A stretch of 64,000 nucleotides of DNA, taken from NCBI RefSeq assembly GCF_000715075.1, contig NC_134089.1:110119157-110183156 (forward strand). The letters run 5' to 3'. The DNA is from Nicotiana tabacum. Its lineage: Eukaryota; Streptophyta; Magnoliopsida; Solanales; Solanaceae. Within the stretch, counting starts at the first letter, position 1, and every line of letters begins with the position of its first letter. The translations under genes and the position numbers were made by a program. A model generated the notes under the pieces. The model had not been told where the DNA came from and ran no database searches. It saw nothing but the letters and a program-made list of their open reading frames with translations. Of the stretch, positions 58,635-64,000 are shown piece by piece.

Positions 58635-59344
58635 GTAAGTGTTACGATCCGGATTTTCCACCCCGGGAGTCGTGATGGCGCCTACTCATGAAAGCTAGGC
58701 AAGCCGAGAGTTACAAATTTTATTACCCTTTTTACTTAGCCTTTTAACAATTTAATATAACAGGCGATCAACAGCGGAATAACCATAATAATAAAATAAA
58801 TGCGGAAGACGAAATTTGATAATATCACTAAGTACTAATAGGAAATCCAAAATACAACTCTACCCAGAATTTGATGTCACAGTGTCACAGAGTATCTAAG
58901 AATACTACAAATAGGGTCCGAACAAAATAGATACATGTGTGTCTTTGAAATAGTAAAGAACAAAAGGAAACTAGATAGGAAGGGGACGCCTGCACGACTA
59001 CCTCGGGTCTCCTGATGGACTGAAGGCAGCAACCTCACTGTGGTACAAAAGCTCTAGCACCGGGATCTGCACACAGTGCAGAGTGTAGTATCAGCATAAC
59101 CGACCCCATGTACTTGTAAGTGTCGAGCCTAACCTCGGCGAAGTAGTGACAAGGCTAGGACAAGACTACCAAATAAACCTCTGCAGTTATATCATATATA
59201 ACAAATAATAACGACAGAAACTAACAGTTAAAGATGGGAAGGGGAAACATGCTCGAGGGAATATCATGTACAAACAGAAATTCAGTAAAGAAGCATACAG
59301 AGCACCAAAATTCAACTATAAGCAAGAATAAGGAAAACAATCAC

Positions 59345-59605
59345 AAGTGCACGGCATCACCCTTCGTGCTTTTACTCCCGTTCTCACCATAAGAATTAAT
59401 ATAATCGGCACGGCATCACCCTTCGTGCTTTTACCTCATATAACCATGGCACGACATTATCCTTCGTGCATTATCACTCATATCATGGCACAACATCACC
59501 CTTCGTGCTTTTACATTTACAAAATCGGCACGGCATCACCCTTCGTGCATTAACACTCACTCACAAATATCACGCACGACATCATCCTTCGTGCTTTTAC
59601 ACTCA
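59345..59605 (-). repeat. GCACGGCATCACCCTTCGTG minisatellite, 6 units
   Basis: Six copies at about 59349, 59408, 59451, 59487, 59529 and 59573, separated by variable TTTTACxCTCAT spacers. It sits in the same relative place as the unrelated 39-bp array of the other gypsy LTRs. Confidence 0.85.
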
Positions 59606-60589
59606 TCCTTACCCAAGCAACAATCATAAAGTAATTCGGGCAAGGGAATTAATAAAATCACAATAGAATCCCATCAAAAAAAAAATATCATGAGCAATAA
59701 CATCCCGGCAAGGGAAATAATATCAAAAGCAATAACATTCCGGCAAGGGAGACAATATCATAAACCTCTTCTCTTTTTCTTAATTACTTCATAACTCAGT
59801 TCTCAACTTGAGCCAATATTCTATAATATTCAATTACCAAGAATACTTCCATAAGCCTTGTTCAACATTAGAATTCGTCATATTAAGCATGGACAATATA
59901 AGATGGAGTCACATCAATCATAGTATAAGACTCACGGGCATGCTTGATACCGATGTATAGATACTCGTCACCACACCTATACGTCGTACTCAACAATTAA
60001 TACACAACAAATAAGACTACGACTCCTATTCCCTCAAGCTAAGGTTAGATCAAACACTTACCTCAATGCCACGAACACAATCAAGCCTCAACTACCGCTT
60101 TACCCCTTGATTTCGCCACCAATTCGCTTGTATCTAGTTACAATTTACTTAATAACATTAATAAATGCTAAACAAACCAATTCTAATGCATGAAAATAGG
60201 TTTTCTAATGATTTCCCTCAAAAGTCAAAAAATTGACCCCGGGCCCACATGATCAAAACCCGAGGTTCTAATAAAAACCCGATTACCCATTCAACCACGA
60301 ACTCAAATATATAATTTTTTTTGAAATCGGACCTCAAATCGAGGTCCAAATCCCCAAAAATTGAAAATCCTACGTTCTACTCAAAAACACCCATTTTCCC
60401 CATGAAAACCCTTGATTTTGAATTGAAATCATGTGAAAAGATGTTATAGATTGAAGAAAATAAGTTAGAAGTTGTTTGCCTATGATTTGGAGAAAAACCT
60501 TTCTTTGGAAAATCGCCTAAGAGAGCTTAGGGTTGGAGGAAGTTTGAAAAATGAAGAAAATTTCGTCTAAGTTTGATTTTACATAGGTG

Positions 60590-60830
60590 CAGATATCGCA
60601 TTTGCGATGTCAGGTTCGCAAATACGAACTCGCAATTGCGGCCCAGGCTTCGCAAATGCGAAGGTAGGCCGGCCCTGTTAACTTCACAAATGTGAACCAT
60701 CGTTCGCAATTGCGTTCACTGTTGGAGTCGCTTTTGCGACATGGAGCTTCGCAAATGCGAAGGTCAACCCCCGCCCAGTCATCGCAAATGGAGCTCGCAT
60801 TTGTAAGCCAGGCTTCGCAAATGTGAAGCC
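60590..60830 (-). repeat. TTCGCAAATGCGAA dyad cluster
   Basis: About ten variants of CTTCGCAAATGCGAAG and TCGCAATTGCG in 240 bp, many of them self-complementary. Positional counterpart of the TTCGCGTTCGCG clusters at 27908 and 36285. Confidence 0.85.
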
Positions 60831-61551
60831 TGCAGACCTGCAACACATCAGCTGCTGCTCCTAAGTTCAAAACACTCCGCGGCCTATCCCAAACTCACCC
60901 AAGCCGTTGGGGCTCCAAACCAAATATGTGCGCAAGTCTAAAAATATCATACAGACTTGCTCGTGCGATCAAATCATTAAATTAACATCAATAACTATGA
61001 ATTAAACCTCAAATTCATGAAATCACTCAAGAACATCAACATTTCTATTTTCTCAAATAAATGTCCGATTTATACTAAAAGAACTCCGATTCTTACCAAA
61101 CTTCACAGATTCAACTTAATTATTATATAAGACTTGTATCGGGCTCCGAAACCAAAATACGGGCCTGATACCATCAAATTCAAACATCTTTACATTTCCA
61201 AAAACTCTTATAATTTCAGTTAAACAATTTCTTTCAAAAATTCATTCTTGGGCTTGGGACCTCGGAATTCGATTTCGGGCATACATCCAAGTCCCATATT
61301 TTACTACGAACTCTACGAGACCGTCGGATCACGTGTCCAGGTCCATTTACCAAGAATGTTGATCAAAGTCAACTTTAATTAATTTTAAAGGTCAATTTCC
61401 TTATTTTTCTTAGTTTTCACATAAAAGCTTTCAGGAAACGCGCCCGGATTGCGTACGCAAATCGAAGTGAGACAAAAAGAGGTCTTTAAGGTCTCGGAAT
61501 ACAGAATTTACTTTCAAAACGAGTGATGACCTTTTGGATCATCACAGTAAG

Positions 61552-62515
61552 TTCTCACATGCTTTATTGAAATACCGACACATGGCTACATGATTTCGAA
61601 GTTCAAACAAAGTAAGCACAATGTGTTACTAATATTTATTAACAGTTTTTAGATATTTATACTTCTTTTTTAATAAATAACTTAAAAAAGGTAAATCTAT
61701 GATGTACCAAGCTTGCACAGTTTAAGAAGATGAAACAACAAAGAGGATCATGGCAGTTATAAGGTGGCTATGGTTATGTTTTAATTTTACCTATTATTCA
61801 TTATAAGATAATTTCATTGTTTTTAAAAATAATGTTTTAATTTTACCTATTATTCATTATAAGCTTGCACAATGTATAATGTTTTTAAAAATAGTACATG
61901 ATTGAAGGGTAAGAAGATATTTCAATGTCACAAGGATATGTTCATTCATAAATAATTCTTTGAGTTATAATATTCTTTGTTTTGGTGACAAATTAGTGCT
62001 AAATGTAAAAAGTAAGAATGGTTCTTCTTACGGAAAATTAAAATGAACTTGGCACTTTTCAAGAAGAAATTAAATTATATTCAAAGTAAAACAAATAACA
62101 TTTCTAAAATTCAAAAAGTAAATAAAAAGAAAAGATTTCCAAGGTTTTGTTAGATAAGTAGTAGAGTTGCCGAAATTTTTTCCATAACAACAGTAGTTAG
62201 ATTTTTCATTTTAAATAAGTCTTTTCTCTTTTATTTAAGTTTATGATTTGGCATTTAAAATAATTTACTTCCTTAAAAGATATATTTTTCTCTTGTAATC
62301 AACTTAGATTTTAGGAATTGAAAAAAAAATCTAGTTCTTGAAAACATTTCTCATTTATTTAAGGTCGAAATTTTTGTAATGTATCATTTTATTTTTCTTT
62401 GATTTACGTTATAAATTTTAGGAATGTTTGACTTTTCCTTTTAACTTGTAGATCAACTTTTCACTTTTCGTAAGTGCATTTCATATTAGATAAAATTATA
62501 ATTACACTAAGTATA
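61552..62515. other. AT-rich spacer without genes
   Basis: Contains a tandem duplication (about 61774-61865) of an ATGTTTTAATTTTACC block followed by TATTATTCATTATAAG. Nothing else identified. Confidence 0.5.
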
Positions 62516-64000
62516 TGTAACGACCCGACTGATCGTTTTGTTTTCTAGAACTCCGTTTTCCTAAATAACACTTTTCGTACTTGCTTTTACTGATTTATGA
62601 CTTGCGGGGATGGTTGGTTCGGGATTTGGAAGAGTTTGGTTGAAATTGGAACACTTGGTTCCTTAAGGTTGTCTTAAAAGGTCAAGTTTGATATCGGTCA
62701 ACATTTTGAGTAAACGACCTCGGAATCGAGATTTGATAGTTCCAATAGGTTCGTATGATAATTTTGGACTTGGGCGTATGTCCGAATTGAGTTTTGGATG
62801 ATCCGAGAGCGTTTTGGCGCCTAATAGTGAAAGTTGGTTCTTGAAGGTTTTTAGAAGTTCTTTAAATTTGGTTTGGAGCGGGTTTTGGTGATATCAAGGT
62901 CCAAATAGAATTTCGAGACCGGGAATAGTTCCGTAGTGTCATTTAAGACTTGCACACAAAATTTGGTATCGTTCCGAGTAGTATAAGTATGTTTCGGTAC
63001 ATTGGAAGTAGATTGAAGAACTTGAAGTTCATAAGTTTGATTCAATTGATTTTAGGGTATAATTCTTAGTTTTAATGTTGTTTCGGGGTTTCCAAGGATT
63101 CGAGCGAGTCCGTTTTATGATTTCAAACTTGTTGGTATGTTCGAGCGGGGCCTCGAGGGCCCCGAGCGTCAATCGGACAAGGCTCGGACTAAGTTGAAAA
63201 TTTGAGCAAGAGCTGAAGCTCCAGTTGCTGTCATAACCGCATCTGTTGTTGGTCAGCCACAGGTGCAATCTCGCAGGTGTGGTTGAAGCCCCGCAGATGC
63301 GGCCCAAGGAGAGAAGCCCAGGTTCCGCAGATGCAACTCTCTTTCTGCAGAAGCAGACCATAGAAGCGGGTATCCGCCCGCAGGTATGGCCCTAGCCGGC
63401 CCAGCCCAACTCCACAGAAGCAGACCCTCGTCCGCAGAAGCGGGACCGCAGGTGCGAAAATCGCTGGGGCAGTGAGGTTCAATTAATACGGGACTTAATC
63501 CATTTTCACTCATTTTCTCTCACTCTTTGGGCGATTATTGGAGCATTTTGAGAAGGATTTCCACCTAGTTTTGGGAGGTAATTGTGAGTTCAATACATAA
63601 ATTTTAGGTAGATTCCAACATAAAATTGGTAGAAATCATGGGTTAGATGAAAAACCTAGGGTTTGACAAGAATGAGATTTTTACCACGAAATTGACCATG
63701 AAACTTAGTGATAATCATATAATTATGTTCCTTAGGTTATGGGTAACAACTTTTCTCGAAATTTTGCGGAATTCAGGCATTTGGGCTGGGGTGAATTTTA
63801 GGAATCTTGCCTTTGGGGTTGGATAATCACTTTAATAGTTAGAATTTGAACTTGTATGATTGATTTTTACACTATTTGAATAGTTTCGGATTGTTCGGCT
63901 CCGGTTTGAGAATTTGAGCGCATTCATGAGTTGTAAGTAGGCTTGAAAGTAAGGTAAGTCTCTTTTCTAACCTTGTAAGAGGGAAATTTACCTATAGGTA
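62516..64000 (+). repeat. Gypsy LTR, plus sense, cut by the window end
   Basis: The start TGTAACGACCCGACTGATCG corresponds to the sense-strand start of the other gypsy LTRs (TGTGACGACCC). GGACTTGGGCGTATGTCCGA (near 62765) is the complement of a block in those LTRs. Contains a CCGCAGATGCGG/CGCAGAAGC cluster at about 63280-63460. The minus-strand frames at 63029-63513 read through this cluster and are not genes. The right end is outside the window. Confidence 0.75.
63215..63465 (+). repeat. CCGCAGATGCGG / GCAGAAGCGG cluster
   Basis: About nine short variants (CCGCAGATGCGG, CCGCAGATGCA, GCAGAAGCAGACC, CCGCAGAAGCGGG, CGCAGGTGCGA). Third version of the GC-rich dyad cluster seen in other LTRs of this window. 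Confidence 0.8.

Larger units (their letters stand above)
58640..61546 (-). mobile_element. Gypsy solo LTR, 2907 bp, TSD GTAAG
   Basis: Ends TGTTACGATCCGG and GGATCATCACA (plus strand), with GTAAG on both sides (58635-58639, 61547-61551). No internal region is present, so this is a solo LTR left by recombination between two LTRs. It shares its plan and many words with the LTRs at 25921 and 34215 (GGAGTCGTGATGGCGCCTAC, GGCAAGGGA, CTCGGAATTC near 61261), so it is a related but distinct family. The internal frames are not genes. Confidence 0.9.

Noticed and set aside
60527..60870. Cysteine-rich minus-strand frames (RICEAW-type repeats)
   Set aside because: Read-through of the TTCGCAAATGCGAA cluster in a solo LTR.

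Overview
This window is plant nuclear DNA, almost certainly from a solanaceous genome and by inference Nicotiana-like. The evidence is the type and layering of its repeats: Ty3/gypsy chromovirus and Tat/Ogre-type LTR retrotransposons with multi-kilobase LTRs, a small Ty1/copia fossil, head-to-tail Helitrons, Mutator-like and hAT-like elements with clear target-site duplications (TSDs), and families of dyad-rich MITEs. I see no intact host gene, tRNA or rRNA. Nearly every open reading frame lies in a transposon remnant or a tandem array.

Layout, left half. 1-937 holds two truncated small repeats. 937-12488 is a minus-strand Tat/Ogre-like element that keeps LTR pieces, PBS, PPT and a broken gag but shows no recognisable pol (TR-GAG-like). 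12489-about 19440 is the 3' part of a plus-strand Tat-lineage element: about 32 copies of an 89-92 bp repeat, a decayed intron-containing antisense ORF with its own TATA box (18526-15852), and an LTR from 18971. 19441-25900 is a MITE field: an inverted pair of palindrome-rich elements (20229-20663 and 22712-23148), a 1019-bp long-TIR element (20818-21836), a stray gypsy integrase fragment (22323-22624), an element carrying seven AGCTCTAGAGCT-type hairpins (about 23165-24255) and a nested MITE pair (25353-25900).

Layout, right half. 25921-37281 is a complete but mutated gypsy chromovirus (Del/Tekay-like) on the minus strand, with about 3.05-kb LTRs and a TAATT TSD. 37287-54231 is dominated by non-autonomous Helitrons. 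One of them (41435-46113) was hit by a hAT-like element exactly at its 5' terminus and by two related Mutator-like elements, one carrying a broken Rab GTPase fragment (Pack-MULE). A probable Athila-like solo LTR lies at 39116-40352. 54989-58312 is a deleted copia element with 196/198-bp LTRs and a GAGAT TSD. 58640-61546 is a gypsy solo LTR with a GTAAG TSD, and another gypsy LTR starts at 62516 and runs off the window.

Nothing here forms a working pathway. What the window offers is a readable insertion history and several structural oddities: a gene-capturing MULE inside a Helitron, a four-times repeated module in the TR-GAG element, frame-cycling minisatellites, a spliceable antisense retroelement gene, and CpG-rich dyad clusters that recur in otherwise different LTR families. 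All family names come from recognition by eye; no search was run.
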